DNA of 64,000 nt from Bryobacteraceae bacterium (GTDB lineage: Bacteria > Acidobacteriota > Terriglobia > Bryobacterales > Bryobacteraceae), in the NCBI GenBank assembly GCA_019187195.1, contig JABAQT010000002.1, positions 147,320 to 211,319 on the forward strand. The letters are read 5' to 3'. Each line of letters opens with the position of its first letter. Position 1 is the stretch's first letter. Shown here in pieces: positions 26,202 through 35,551 of this stretch. The notes below the pieces were generated by a model. The model had not been told where the DNA came from and did not search any database. It was given only the letters and a program-made list of their open reading frames with translations. The position numbers and the translations under genes were made by a program.

Positions 26202-27467
26202 ATGCGTGTTCAACTCGCCTTCGGCAAGGCCGGTCTCGATGCCGCCTTGCCGGAAGGCTATAACTACCGCCTGCTCGAGGCGCGGTCGGCCACTCCGCTC
26301 GCGGACGCGGACGGCGCGCTCGCCGCCGCTCTCGAAAAGCCTATCTCCGGCCCCGCCCTCGCGGACCTGGCCAGGGGAAAAACGACCGCCGCCATCTCCA
26401 TCTGCGACATCACCCGGCCCGCACCCAACCGCATCGTGTTGCCTCACGTGTTGCGTAGCCTCGCCGAAGGTGGAATCAAACGGGAAAACATCACCATCCT
26501 CGTCGCCACCGGCCTGCACCGCCCGGCCACCGATGCCGAGATCGTCGAAATCGCCGGCCGCGATTTCGCCCCCCTCGTGAAGAATCACAACGCCCGCGAA
26601 CCGCGCGAACATCGTAATCTCGGCTTTACGTCAAGCGGCACTCCTGTCTGTATTGACGAACGCTTCCTCTCCGCGGATCTTCACCTTACCCTCGGTTTCA
26701 TCGAGCCGCACCTCATGCTCGGCTTCTCTGGAGGCCGCAAACTGATCGCGCCCGGCCTCGCCGCCGAGGAGACTATCAAGGCCCTCCACAGCCCCAGGTT
26801 TATGCGTGAAGCGCGCGCCGTCGAGGGCTCCATCGAGGATAACCCCCTCCATAAGGAACTCCTCGAAATCACCGCCATGGCGCGCCACGATTTCATCGTC
26901 GACGTGGCGCTCACCCGCGACCGCCGCATCGCCGGCGTGTTCGCCGGCGCTCCCCTTGAGGCGCATCGCGCCGGCGTCTCCTTCGTGCGCGGGACTCTCC
27001 TCGAGCGCATGGCCGGACCCGTCGATGCCGTCATCACCACCGCCGCCGGCTATCCCCTCGATCTCACTTTCTATCAGGCGATCAAAGGCGTCACCGCCGC
27101 ATCGCACATCGTCAAACCGGGAGGAGCCATCCTCCTGTTCGCCCAATGCCAGGAAGGACCCGGAGCGCCCGAATTCCGCCGCATGCTCAAGGAAAATCCC
27201 GATCCCCGCGGCTTCCTCGACAAGATCCGCTCGAGTCCCGTCGAAGTCGACCAGTGGCAACTCGAAAAACTCGCGCTCGTAATGGAACGCCTGCGCGTCC
27301 TCTTCCATGTGCCCGGACTCGGAGCCGAATACCACCCCACCCTCTGGGGAGCCGCCTACTCCACTCCACGGGACGCCCTGAACGCCCTCTTCGCCACACT
27401 CCCGCCACGCGCCACCGTGGGAATCATCCCGGAAGGACCCTACGTCCTCGCAAGGATAGACAAGTAG
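26202..27467 (+). CDS. larA: LarA-like nickel-pincer racemase
   Basis: The 421-residue product belongs to the lactate racemase LarA family, whose enzymes racemise or epimerise alpha-hydroxy acids with the nickel-pincer nucleotide cofactor. Family elements are CDITRPAPNR, VATGLHRPATDAEI, GFIEPHLMLGFSGGRKLIAPG with His and the Lys that binds the cofactor in LarA, LHSPRFM, and ITTAAGYPLDLTFYQAIKG. The start is the ATG at 26202, as the earlier in-frame ATG adds unrelated residues. The cofactor genes larB, larC and larE are not in the window. The family is diverse, so lactate is only one possible substrate. Confidence 0.82.
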   Translation: MRVQLAFGKAGLDAALPEGYNYRLLEARSATPLADADGALAAALEKPISGPALADLARGKTTAAISICDITRPAPNRIVLPHVLRSLAEGGIKRENITILVATGLHRPATDAEIVEIAGRDFAPLVKNHNAREPREHRNLGFTSSGTPVCIDERFLSADLHLTLGFIEPHLMLGFSGGRKLIAPGLAAEETIKALHSPRFMREARAVEGSIEDNPLHKELLEITAMARHDFIVDVALTRDRRIAGVFAGAPLEAHRAGVSFVRGTLLERMAGPVDAVITTAAGYPLDLTFYQAIKGVTAASHIVKPGGAILLFAQCQEGPGAPEFRRMLKENPDPRGFLDKIRSSPVEVDQWQLEKLALVMERLRVLFHVPGLGAEYHPTLWGAAYSTPRDALNALFATLPPRATVGIIPEGPYVLARIDK

Positions 27468-27486
27468 CTCCCTCCACGAGTCACCA

Positions 27487-30400
27487 TCACCGCATCTCCA
27501 CCGCCGCCGGAGCCGGAGATTCCATCTCCTTCTCTTTCCCCTTCGCCCCCCCCATATGCAGCTTCCCCACCAGGATATAGAACACCGGCGTCAGATACAG
27601 CGTCACCAGTTGCGAAAACAGCAGTCCGCCCACAACCACCAATCCCAGCGGCTGCCTTGCCTCGCCCCCCGCCCCATAGCCGAGTGCAATCGGTATCGCG
27701 CCCAGCAACGCCGCCATCGTCGTCATCATGATCGGACGGAACCGGATCAGACATCCTTGATAGATCGCCTCCGCCGGGCTCATCCCTCCGCGCTCGGCCT
27801 CGAGCGCGAAGTCGATCTGCATGATCGCGTTCTTCTTCACAATGCCGATCAGCATGATCAGCCCCACGAATGCGTAGATGTTCAAATCCATCTTGAAGAA
27901 GTACAGCGTCAGCAGCGCCCCGAAACCCGCCGACGGCAACCCGGAAAGAATCGTCAGCGGATGAATGTAACTCTCATACAGAATCCCCAGCACGATGTAC
28001 ACCACCATGATGGCGATCACCAGCAGCACCCACAGGTTCGTCAGCGAACTCTGGAATGCCTCCGCCGCGCCCTGAAAGGCCGTGCTGATCGTGTCCGGCA
28101 GCAGCGCGTCCGCCGTCTCCCGCACATCCTTCACCGCCGACCCCAACGAATACCCCGGCTTCACGTCGAACGACACCGTCACCGCCGGCAACTGTCCGTA
28201 ATGGCTGATCGTCTGCGGCCCTACGTCGATCCTCTGCCGCGCCAGCGTATCGAGCGGCACCAGTCCGCCGCTCGCCGACTTGAAATACAGCAGCGACAGC
28301 GCCTTCGGATCTTTCTGGTAGTGCGGCTCCAGTTCGAGCAGCACCTTGTATTCGTTCACCGGCGAATAAATCGTCGACACCCACCGCGGCCCGTATGCGT
28401 CATACAGCGAATTCTCAATCTGCTGCGCGCTCACCTGCATCGCCGCCGCCTTGTCGCGGTCGATCGTCACGTGCACCTGCGGATTCGAAATCAACAGCCC
28501 GCTCGAAACATCCTGCAATCCGGGCTTCTGCCGCAGTTCCTCCTCCAGTTGCTGCACCGCCGCGTACAACGCCTCCTTATCTGGAGACTGAAGCGTGAAC
28601 TGATACAGGCTCTTCGTCACCTGGCCGCCGATGCGCACCACCGGCGGATTCTGCAGGTACACCCTCATCCCCGGCATGCCCTCGAGCTTCGGACGCAGTT
28701 CCTTCATCACCTCCATCACGTTCAACTGCCGCTCCCGCCGCGGCTTGAGGTGAATCACCAACTGCCCGAAATTCGGACCGCCCAAAGTCACCGCCGCCGC
28801 CCCGCCGATGCTCGATACGAATGCGTCGATATTCGGGTCCTTTCTCACAATCTCCGATACCGCCTTCTGGTACTCCACCATCTGCTGGAACGATGTGCCC
28901 TGCGCCGCCTCCGTAATCGCCAGCAGCTGGTCAGTGTCCTGCTCCGGTATGAAGCCCTTGGGAATGTCCACAAACAGGTAGCCCGTTCCCGCCAGCACCG
29001 CCACGAACACCAGCATCACGAAGCCGCGATGCCGCAGCGCCGCCTGCAGGCTCACATCGTAAACCCGCAGCATCCCGTCGAAAAACCGCTCCGTCACCCT
29101 GTAAAACCACGAGCGCTTCTCCTCGTGCGCCGCCTTCAGGAAACGGCTGCACAGCATCGGCGTCAGCGTCACCGACACCACCCCCGAAATCAGAATCGCC
29201 GCGCAGATCGTTACCGCGAACTCCTTGAACAGCCGCCCCAGAATCCCGCCCATGAACAGCACCGGAATGAACACCGCCGCGAGCGACAGCGTCATCGAGA
29301 CAATCGTGAACCCGATCTCCTTCGATCCCTCCACCGCCGCCCTCATCGGGCTCTCGCCCTTCTCGATGTGCCGGACTATGTTCTCCAGCATCACGATGGC
29401 GTCGTCCACCACGAACCCTATCGAGAGAATCAACGCCATCATCGACAGGTTGTCCAGGCTGTAATCGAGCAGGTACATCACCGCGAACGTCCCGATGATC
29501 GAGAACGGCAGCGCCAGGCTCGGAATGATCGTCGCCGAAAAATTCCGCAAAAACAGGAAGATCACCATCACGATCAAACCCAGCGTCAGCACCATCGTGA
29601 ACTTCACGTCCTCGAACGACTCCTTGATCGTCTCCGAACGGTCGTAAAGCACCCTCATCGACACCGCCGGCGGCAGCTCGCTCTTGAACACCGGCAGAAG
29701 CCCCTTCACCCCATTGGCCACGTCCATCGTGTTCGTGCCCGGCTGGCGCTGAATCCCCAGCACGATCGCCCGCTCCGCGATGTCTTTCGTGTACAGCCAC
29801 GACGCCGTCTTGTCGTCCTCCACCCCGTCGACAACCTTCCCCAACTCCTCCAGCCGCACCGGTGATCCCTTGCGAAACGCCACGATCAGCGGCCGGTACT
29901 GCTCCGCGCTCGTCAACTGCCCCGTCGCCTGCAGCGTGAACGCGCGCTGCGGTCCGTTGATGGTCCCCGTCGGCAGGTTCACGTTCCAGCTCTTCAGCGC
30001 CGTCTCCACTTCGTTCAATCCCACCTGCCGCGCCGCCAGCGAGTGCGGGTCCATCTGGATGTGCACCGCGTACTTCTGCGCCCCCAGCACCTGCACCTGC
30101 GCCACGCCCGTCACCATCGAAATCCGCTGCGCCACCCGTGTTTCCGCGTACTCGTCCAGCGTCCACAACGGCACCGTCCTGCTCGTCATCGCCAGGTACA
30201 GGATCGGCTGGTCCGCCGGGTTCACCTTCGTGAACGTGGGCGGTGTCGGCATGCCCGGGGGCAGCAGGCGTGCCGCCTGCGTAATCGCGCCCTGTACGTC
30301 CACCGCCGCTCCATCCAGGTTCCGGCTCAGATCGAACTCCAGCGTGATCTGCGTCGAACCAAGCGAGTTCGTCGACGTCATCGACTGCAACCCCGCGATC

Positions 30401-30618
30401 ATGGAAAACTGGTTCTCGAGCGGCGTCGCCACCGATGATGCCATCGTGTCCGGACTCGCCCCCGGCAACTGCGCCGTCACCAGCAGCGTCGGAAAATCCA
30501 CGTTCGGCAGATCGCTCACCGCCAGCGACCGGTACGCCACCGTCCCGAACAATGTAATCGCCGCCATCAGCAGGCTCGTGGCGATCGGCCGCTCAATAAA
30601 TCCTATCGATATGTTCAT
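27487..30618 (-). CDS. RND efflux permease, MdtC-like (second in operon)
   Basis: The 1043-residue inner-membrane proton-drug antiporter of the AcrB/HAE1 superfamily starts with SIGFIERPIATSLLMAAITLFG and has 12 membrane helices in two halves. The proton-relay segment is GFVVDDAIVMLENIVRHIEKGE. Large periplasmic loops carry the porter domains. The C-terminal half holds RPIMMTTMAALLGAIPIALGYGAGGEARQPLG. Its start overlaps the stop of the first permease by ATGA, and both are exactly 1043 residues. The MdtB/MdtC type works as a heterotrimer with one membrane fusion protein. No outer-membrane channel gene is in the operon. Confidence 0.9.
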   Translation of the reverse strand: MNISIGFIERPIATSLLMAAITLFGTVAYRSLAVSDLPNVDFPTLLVTAQLPGASPDTMASSVATPLENQFSMIAGLQSMTSTNSLGSTQITLEFDLSRNLDGAAVDVQGAITQAARLLPPGMPTPPTFTKVNPADQPILYLAMTSRTVPLWTLDEYAETRVAQRISMVTGVAQVQVLGAQKYAVHIQMDPHSLAARQVGLNEVETALKSWNVNLPTGTINGPQRAFTLQATGQLTSAEQYRPLIVAFRKGSPVRLEELGKVVDGVEDDKTASWLYTKDIAERAIVLGIQRQPGTNTMDVANGVKGLLPVFKSELPPAVSMRVLYDRSETIKESFEDVKFTMVLTLGLIVMVIFLFLRNFSATIIPSLALPFSIIGTFAVMYLLDYSLDNLSMMALILSIGFVVDDAIVMLENIVRHIEKGESPMRAAVEGSKEIGFTIVSMTLSLAAVFIPVLFMGGILGRLFKEFAVTICAAILISGVVSVTLTPMLCSRFLKAAHEEKRSWFYRVTERFFDGMLRVYDVSLQAALRHRGFVMLVFVAVLAGTGYLFVDIPKGFIPEQDTDQLLAITEAAQGTSFQQMVEYQKAVSEIVRKDPNIDAFVSSIGGAAAVTLGGPNFGQLVIHLKPRRERQLNVMEVMKELRPKLEGMPGMRVYLQNPPVVRIGGQVTKSLYQFTLQSPDKEALYAAVQQLEEELRQKPGLQDVSSGLLISNPQVHVTIDRDKAAAMQVSAQQIENSLYDAYGPRWVSTIYSPVNEYKVLLELEPHYQKDPKALSLLYFKSASGGLVPLDTLARQRIDVGPQTISHYGQLPAVTVSFDVKPGYSLGSAVKDVRETADALLPDTISTAFQGAAEAFQSSLTNLWVLLVIAIMVVYIVLGILYESYIHPLTILSGLPSAGFGALLTLYFFKMDLNIYAFVGLIMLIGIVKKNAIMQIDFALEAERGGMSPAEAIYQGCLIRFRPIMMTTMAALLGAIPIALGYGAGGEARQPLGLVVVGGLLFSQLVTLYLTPVFYILVGKLHMGGAKGKEKEMESPAPAAVEMR

Positions 30619-33600
30619 TGTTCAGCACCAAGCAGCTTCTCCGGAATCTGCCGCGCCCTCACCCCGGCCGCTTTCCGCGCCCGTTGCAAAATCGACGCCA
30701 TGTACGTGTACACCACCGGCGTCAGGTAAAGCGTAATCACCTGTGAAAACGCCAGCCCGCCCATCACCGCCAATCCCAGCGGACGCCTTGCTTCGCCCCC
30801 CGCCCCATACCCGAGCGACATCGGCAGCGCCCCCAGAAACGCGCACATCGTCGTCATCATGATCGGCCGGAACCGCGTCAGACATCCTTCAAATACCGCA
30901 TCCCGAGGGCTCTTCCCTTCCCGCCTCTCCGCGTCCAGCGCGAAGTCGATCTGCATGATCGCGTTCTTCTTCACAATCCCGATCAGCATCATCAACCCGA
31001 CAAACGAGTAGATGCTCAGGTCCACCTTGAACAGCGTCAGCGTCAGCAGCGCGCCAAAACCCGCCGACGGTAAACCCGACAGAATCGTCAGCGGGTGAAT
31101 GTAGCTCTCATACAGCATCCCGAGCACGATGTACACCACCAGAATCGCCACCGTCAGCAGCAGAGCCATGTTCTTCATCGAACTCTCGAAGACCTTCGCC
31201 GTCCCCGAAAACTCCGTCTTGATCGAGCCCGGAAGCGTCCTCGCGGCCAGTTCCTCCACCTCCGTCACCGCGTGCCCCAACGGAACGCCGGGCTTCAGGC
31301 TGAAGGAAATGCTCACCGACGGCAGTTGCCCCGTGTGATTGATGCTTTGCGGCCCCGCGTCATGCACCATCCGCGTCACCGCCTGCAACGGCACCAGGTC
31401 GCCGCTCGACGACTTCAGATACACCTCCGACAGCATATCGGCATGCCGCTGGTACTGCGGAAGCAACTCCAGCATCACCCGGTGCTGGCTGATGTCGTCA
31501 TAAATCGTCGAAATCCAGCTCGGCCCGTAGGCGTCATAAAGCGACGCCTCGATCTGTTGCGCGTTGACCCCCAACGCCGCCGCCCTGTCCCGGTCGATCT
31601 CCACCTTCACCCGCGGCGTCTTCAATTCGAGGTCCGACGTCACGTCCAGCACCGACGGCAAGCCCGCCACCAGTTTCTCCAGCCGCTGCGACTCCTGTTG
31701 CAGCCTGTTCGTATCGGGCCCCTGCAAGGTGAATTCGTACGTGCTCCGCGATCCCCTTCCTCCCACCCGAATCGCCGGCGGCAGCGTGAGAAACACCCGC
31801 ACCCCGGGAAATCCCGATAACTTCGGCCGCAGCTCGTTGATCACCTCCTCCGCCGTCAGCTTCCGTTCCGCCCGCGGCTTCAATTGCAGAAACATGCGCC
31901 CCGTGTTCGCGCTTCCAAACGTGCTGTTGCCCACCATCGAGAAGAACGACTCCACGTTCGGGTCCGCGTTCAGTACTTTGTTCACCATCTCCTGCAACTG
32001 CGCCAGCCGGTAATAGGACGTCCCCTGCGCCATCTCCGTCTGGCAATAGAACTGATCGTTGTCCGTCTCTGGTATGAATCCCTTCGGCACAATCACGTAC
32101 AGGTATCCCGTCGCCCCCAGCACAGCCAGGAACACCGCCAGCATTACCGGACGGTGGTTCAGCACCCAGTTCAGACTGTGCGCGTAGCCCGCGCGCATGC
32201 CATTAAATGCCCGCTCCGTCACCCAGAACAGCGATCCGTGCCGCGTCTCCCCCAGCGGCCGCAACAGCCGGCTGCACAGCATCGGCGTCAGCGTGATCGA
32301 CACCAGCCCCGAAAACAGCACCGCCGCGCAGATCGTGACCGCGAACTCCCGGAACAGCTTCCCCAATATCCCGCCCATGAACAGAATCGGAATAAACACC
32401 GCCGCCAGCGAAAGCGTCATCGAAACGATCGTGAATCCCACTTCCTTCGATCCGTTCAACGCCGCCTGCACCGGCGTCTCGCCCTTCTCGAGGTGCCGCA
32501 CCGTGTTCTCCAACACCACAATCGCATCGTCCACGATGAAGCCCACTGAAAGAATCAGCGCCATCATCGACAGATTGTCCAGGCTGAAGTTCAAAATGTA
32601 CATCAGCGCGAACGTCCCGAACACCGAAAACGGCAGCGCCATGCTCGGGATGACCGTCGCCGGCACGTTCCGCAGGAACACGAAGATCACCATGATCACC
32701 AGTCCCAGCGTCGCCATCAAAGTGAACTTGATATCCCGGAACGCCTCGCGGATGTTCTTCGAGCGGTCCCCCCGCAACATCAGCTTCACCGACGGCGGCA
32801 ACTGCGCCTGGAAGTACGGCATCAGCCGCTTGATCTCATCCGTAACCTCGATGACGTTGCTGCCCGGCTGCCGCATCACCATCAGGTTGATCGCCCGGAT
32901 GGCCCCGTGCTCCTTATCGATCAGCCACGACGCCGTGCGGTCGTCCTCCACTCCGTCTTCCGCCCGCGCCACCTGGCTCAATCGCACCGGCACCCCGTCC
33001 CGCCACGCCACGATCAGGTCCCTGTAGCCCGCCGCGTTCATCAATTGCCCGTTCGCCTGCACCGTATAAGCCAGCTTCGGCCCGAACATCGTCCCCGTCG
33101 GCAGGTTCACGTTCCAGTTCCTCACCGCGTCCGATAATTCGTTGATTCCGATCTTTCGCGCCGCCAATTGCGCCGGATCCGCCTGAATGTGAACCGCGAA
33201 CTTCTGCGCCCCCATCACGTTCACCTGCGCCACCCCGTTCACCATCGAGATGCGCTGCGCCACCAGCGTCTCGGCGTACTCGTGCACCTTGTATAAAGGC
33301 AAAGTCTCCGAATACAGCCCGAAAAACATGATCGGCGAATCCGCCGGGTTCACCTTCCGGAACGATGGCGGATTCGGCAGTCCCGGAGGCAGCAGCGGCA
33401 TCGCCGCGCTGATCGCCGTCTGCACATCCACCGCCGCCCCGTCGATATCCCTGCCGATATCGAATTGCAAAGTGATCTGCGTGTTCCCCAACCGGTTGGT
33501 CGAGGTCATCGAATCGATCCCCGCTATCGTCGTGAACTGCCGCTCGAGCGGAGTCGCCACCGCCGACGCCATCGTCGAAGGATCCGCGCCTGGCAGACTC

Positions 33601-33746
33601 GCGTACACCGTAATCGTCGGGTAATCCACGTTCGGCAGATCGCTCACCGGAAGCGCCTGGTAGGCGATCACCCCGAACAGCGTAATCCCCAACATGATCA
33701 GGCTGGTGGCTATCGGCCGCCGGATAAAGGTTTCCGAAATATTCAA
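30615..33746 (-). CDS. RND efflux permease, MdtB-like (first in operon)
   Basis: The 1043-residue RND transporter is closely related to the next gene. I start at the TTG before NISETFIRRPIATSLIMLG (33746), preceded by GGGGG at a good distance; the longer open frame overlaps the fusion-protein gene and its first 30 residues are unlike the family. The proton-relay region is GFIVDDAIVVLENTVRHLEKGE, and the C-terminal motif RPIMMTTMCAFLGALPMSLGYGAGGEARRPLG (in pieces) is conserved. The gene lies 25 bp after the fusion protein gene and is coupled by ATGA to the second permease. Confidence 0.9.
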   Translation of the reverse strand: MNISETFIRRPIATSLIMLGITLFGVIAYQALPVSDLPNVDYPTITVYASLPGADPSTMASAVATPLERQFTTIAGIDSMTSTNRLGNTQITLQFDIGRDIDGAAVDVQTAISAAMPLLPPGLPNPPSFRKVNPADSPIMFFGLYSETLPLYKVHEYAETLVAQRISMVNGVAQVNVMGAQKFAVHIQADPAQLAARKIGINELSDAVRNWNVNLPTGTMFGPKLAYTVQANGQLMNAAGYRDLIVAWRDGVPVRLSQVARAEDGVEDDRTASWLIDKEHGAIRAINLMVMRQPGSNVIEVTDEIKRLMPYFQAQLPPSVKLMLRGDRSKNIREAFRDIKFTLMATLGLVIMVIFVFLRNVPATVIPSMALPFSVFGTFALMYILNFSLDNLSMMALILSVGFIVDDAIVVLENTVRHLEKGETPVQAALNGSKEVGFTIVSMTLSLAAVFIPILFMGGILGKLFREFAVTICAAVLFSGLVSITLTPMLCSRLLRPLGETRHGSLFWVTERAFNGMRAGYAHSLNWVLNHRPVMLAVFLAVLGATGYLYVIVPKGFIPETDNDQFYCQTEMAQGTSYYRLAQLQEMVNKVLNADPNVESFFSMVGNSTFGSANTGRMFLQLKPRAERKLTAEEVINELRPKLSGFPGVRVFLTLPPAIRVGGRGSRSTYEFTLQGPDTNRLQQESQRLEKLVAGLPSVLDVTSDLELKTPRVKVEIDRDRAAALGVNAQQIEASLYDAYGPSWISTIYDDISQHRVMLELLPQYQRHADMLSEVYLKSSSGDLVPLQAVTRMVHDAGPQSINHTGQLPSVSISFSLKPGVPLGHAVTEVEELAARTLPGSIKTEFSGTAKVFESSMKNMALLLTVAILVVYIVLGMLYESYIHPLTILSGLPSAGFGALLTLTLFKVDLSIYSFVGLMMLIGIVKKNAIMQIDFALDAERREGKSPRDAVFEGCLTRFRPIMMTTMCAFLGALPMSLGYGAGGEARRPLGLAVMGGLAFSQVITLYLTPVVYTYMASILQRARKAAGVRARQIPEKLLGAEQ

Positions 33747-33771
33747 CGGACTACCCCCACTTACAGTGTTC

Positions 33772-35073
33772 CTAGCCGTCGCCCGCCTTCGCCCTTGCCC
33801 CGCCCGGCCGGTCCTGACGCACGCGTACTCTCGCACCCGGAGATAGCCTCAACTGTCCCTCGGTCACCACTGTCTCCCCCGCCTGTAGCCCGTTCTCGAT
33901 CACCAGGTCCTCCTCGACTCTCGCTCCCGCCGTCACCGCGCGAACCTCCACCGTCGAGTTCTGCTTCACCACGTAGACGTATGACCCGTCCTGTCCGCTC
34001 TGCACCGCCTGGTTGGGAACCACAATCGCGTTCGGCTGCGTCGTCAACCGCAGCACCACCCGCACGAACTGCCCCGGCCACAACTTCCTGTCCTCGTTCT
34101 GGAACGTTCCCTTCAACTTGATCGTCCCCGTCGCCTGGTCCACCGTGTTGTCCACGAATGTCAGAAATCCCGTCTCTTTCCCCGAAGGATCATCCTGCGG
34201 CGTCGCCGTCACCAGCAGCTTCCCTTGCGCCATGTACGTCTTCACCGCCCTCAACTGCTGTTCCGGCACCGCGAATGTCACATAAATCGGTTGAATCTGG
34301 TTAATCGTCACCAGATCCACCGAGTTCGCCGCCACCAGGTTCCCCTGCTTCACCATCAGGTTCCCCGTCCGCCCGTTGATCGGCGACCGGATCTCCGTGT
34401 ATGTCAACTGCACCCGCAGATTCTCCACCGCCGCTTTCGTCGCCGCGATATCCGCCTTCGCGCTTTCAATCGCCGCCTGGTCCGCGTTGATCGTCTCCTG
34501 CATCGCCGCCGCGCTTGAAAACGCCTGCTCGCCCTGATCCTTCGACAAAACCCCTTCTTTCACCAGCCGCCCGAAACGCTCCGCCTGCGATTGAAGGTAC
34601 TGTTGCTGTGCCGTATCGCGCGCCAGGTTCGCCTGCGATTGCCCCAGGCTCGCCTTCGCCTTCGCGTAGTTGGCTTCCGCCTGGCTCAACTGCGCCTCGA
34701 GTTGGCGGCGGTCGATACTGAACAACAGATCCCCCGCCCTGATGTAATCGCCTTCCTTGAAGGAAACCTTCGTCAACTCTCCGCCCACCTGTGACCGCAC
34801 CGCGATGGTCGAGTACGCTTCCACGTTCCCGATCACCTGAACCTCCACCGGCACGTCCCGCTGCACAGCCCTCGCCACTGTCACCGGCGCGGCCATGTCT
34901 CCCTTCTTCTTGCCTCCCTTTCCTCCCTTGCTGTCAGCCGAAGCGGTGCCGCCCCCCGAACACCCCGCCGCCACCAGCGCCGCCGCAACCGCTGCCACCC
35001 CGCACCATCGGATCGCGCTCCGCCTTCGCTCGCCCGCGCATCGAATGGTTGACTCCAAGCCCGTTATCCACAT
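33772..35073 (-). CDS. RND membrane fusion protein (MdtA/AcrA-like lipoprotein)
   Basis: The 433-residue periplasmic adaptor is the first gene of the efflux operon. A lipobox, VAAALVAAGC, near residue 38 predicts lipid anchoring. Then come a Lys/Gly-rich spacer, the first half of the lipoyl domain (YSTIAVRSQVGGELTKVSFKEGD), a long coiled-coil hairpin of about 100 residues (LEAQLSQAEANYAKAKASL to AAMQETINADQ), and the second lipoyl half (YTEIRSPINGRTG). The beta-barrel (PIYVTFAVPEQQLRAVK) and membrane-proximal domain end the chain. It links the permease pair to an outer-membrane channel encoded elsewhere. Confidence 0.9.
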   Translation of the reverse strand: MWITGLESTIRCAGERRRSAIRWCGVAAVAAALVAAGCSGGGTASADSKGGKGGKKKGDMAAPVTVARAVQRDVPVEVQVIGNVEAYSTIAVRSQVGGELTKVSFKEGDYIRAGDLLFSIDRRQLEAQLSQAEANYAKAKASLGQSQANLARDTAQQQYLQSQAERFGRLVKEGVLSKDQGEQAFSSAAAMQETINADQAAIESAKADIAATKAAVENLRVQLTYTEIRSPINGRTGNLMVKQGNLVAANSVDLVTINQIQPIYVTFAVPEQQLRAVKTYMAQGKLLVTATPQDDPSGKETGFLTFVDNTVDQATGTIKLKGTFQNEDRKLWPGQFVRVVLRLTTQPNAIVVPNQAVQSGQDGSYVYVVKQNSTVEVRAVTAGARVEEDLVIENGLQAGETVVTEGQLRLSPGARVRVRQDRPGGARAKAGDG

Positions 35074-35108
35074 AGTTGAGTAATGAAGAAGAAGTTCACC
35101 GCAAATGA

Positions 35109-35120
35109 TTGACCTGTCAA
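35109..35120. promoter_or_regulatory. Palindrome upstream of the efflux operon
   Basis: TTGACCTGTCAA is a near-perfect inverted repeat (TTGAC, two bases, GTCAA) 36 bp upstream of the fusion-protein start. On the minus strand its TTGACA also reads as a consensus -35 box. A second dyad, ACGCGG and CCGCGT around AAAGAA, lies at 35131-35148. The position suits an operator for a local repressor, but no regulator gene is adjacent, so this is an inference from sequence shape. Confidence 0.4.
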
Positions 35121-35254
35121 ATACTTCCGAACGCGGAAAGAACCGCGTCCGGTCCGCCGGCGCGTTCCACCCCTCGCTTCGATAGGCGACAAACCACCTA
35201 CTAAAGGTTACATCGCCTGACCCTCTGACAGGCCCCTCCGGCCTCCACTCAACC

Positions 35255-35497
35255 CTAAAATACCGTCCGGAACACCAGGTATAAAACGATCGCGCCCGCC
35301 ACGGACATCAGGAAACCGGCCGCCTGCCCTTCCTTGTACCACCCCAGCGCTTTGCCGATGTAGCCCCCCAGCCACCCTCCGGCCATCCCGATTATCGCCG
35401 TCAGCACGATTCCCCCAGGTTGACGTCCCGGAATCACCATCCGCGCGATGATGCCCACCACCAATCCGAACAATGCATGCCCGATCATGTGCAGCAT
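35255..35497 (-). CDS. GlsB/YeaQ/YmgE-family small stress membrane protein
   Basis: The roughly 80-residue, three-helix inner-membrane protein starts MLHMIGHALFGLVVGIIAR, then MVIPGRQPGGIVLTAIIGMAGGWLGGYIG and a C-terminal helix GFLMSVAGAIVLYLVFR. The Gly-rich helices are typical of the family, formerly called transglycosylase-associated. I start at 35497, where GGGAGGG lies upstream. Members are induced in general stress; their mechanism is unknown. The longer open frame upstream would run into the fucosidase stop. Confidence 0.85.
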   Translation of the reverse strand: MLHMIGHALFGLVVGIIARMVIPGRQPGGIVLTAIIGMAGGWLGGYIGKALGWYKEGQAAGFLMSVAGAIVLYLVFRTVF

Positions 35498-35551
35498 GGA
35501 AAAAGGTCCCTCCCAGAGCTTTGTATGGTCTGGCCTAGGAGAATACCACAA

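Noticed and set aside
27556..29865. A 769-residue open frame on the plus strand inside the RND genes
   Set aside because: Its product is almost only Arg, His, Gln, Pro and Leu, the usual antisense shadow of GC-rich codons; the minus-strand RND permease is unmistakable.
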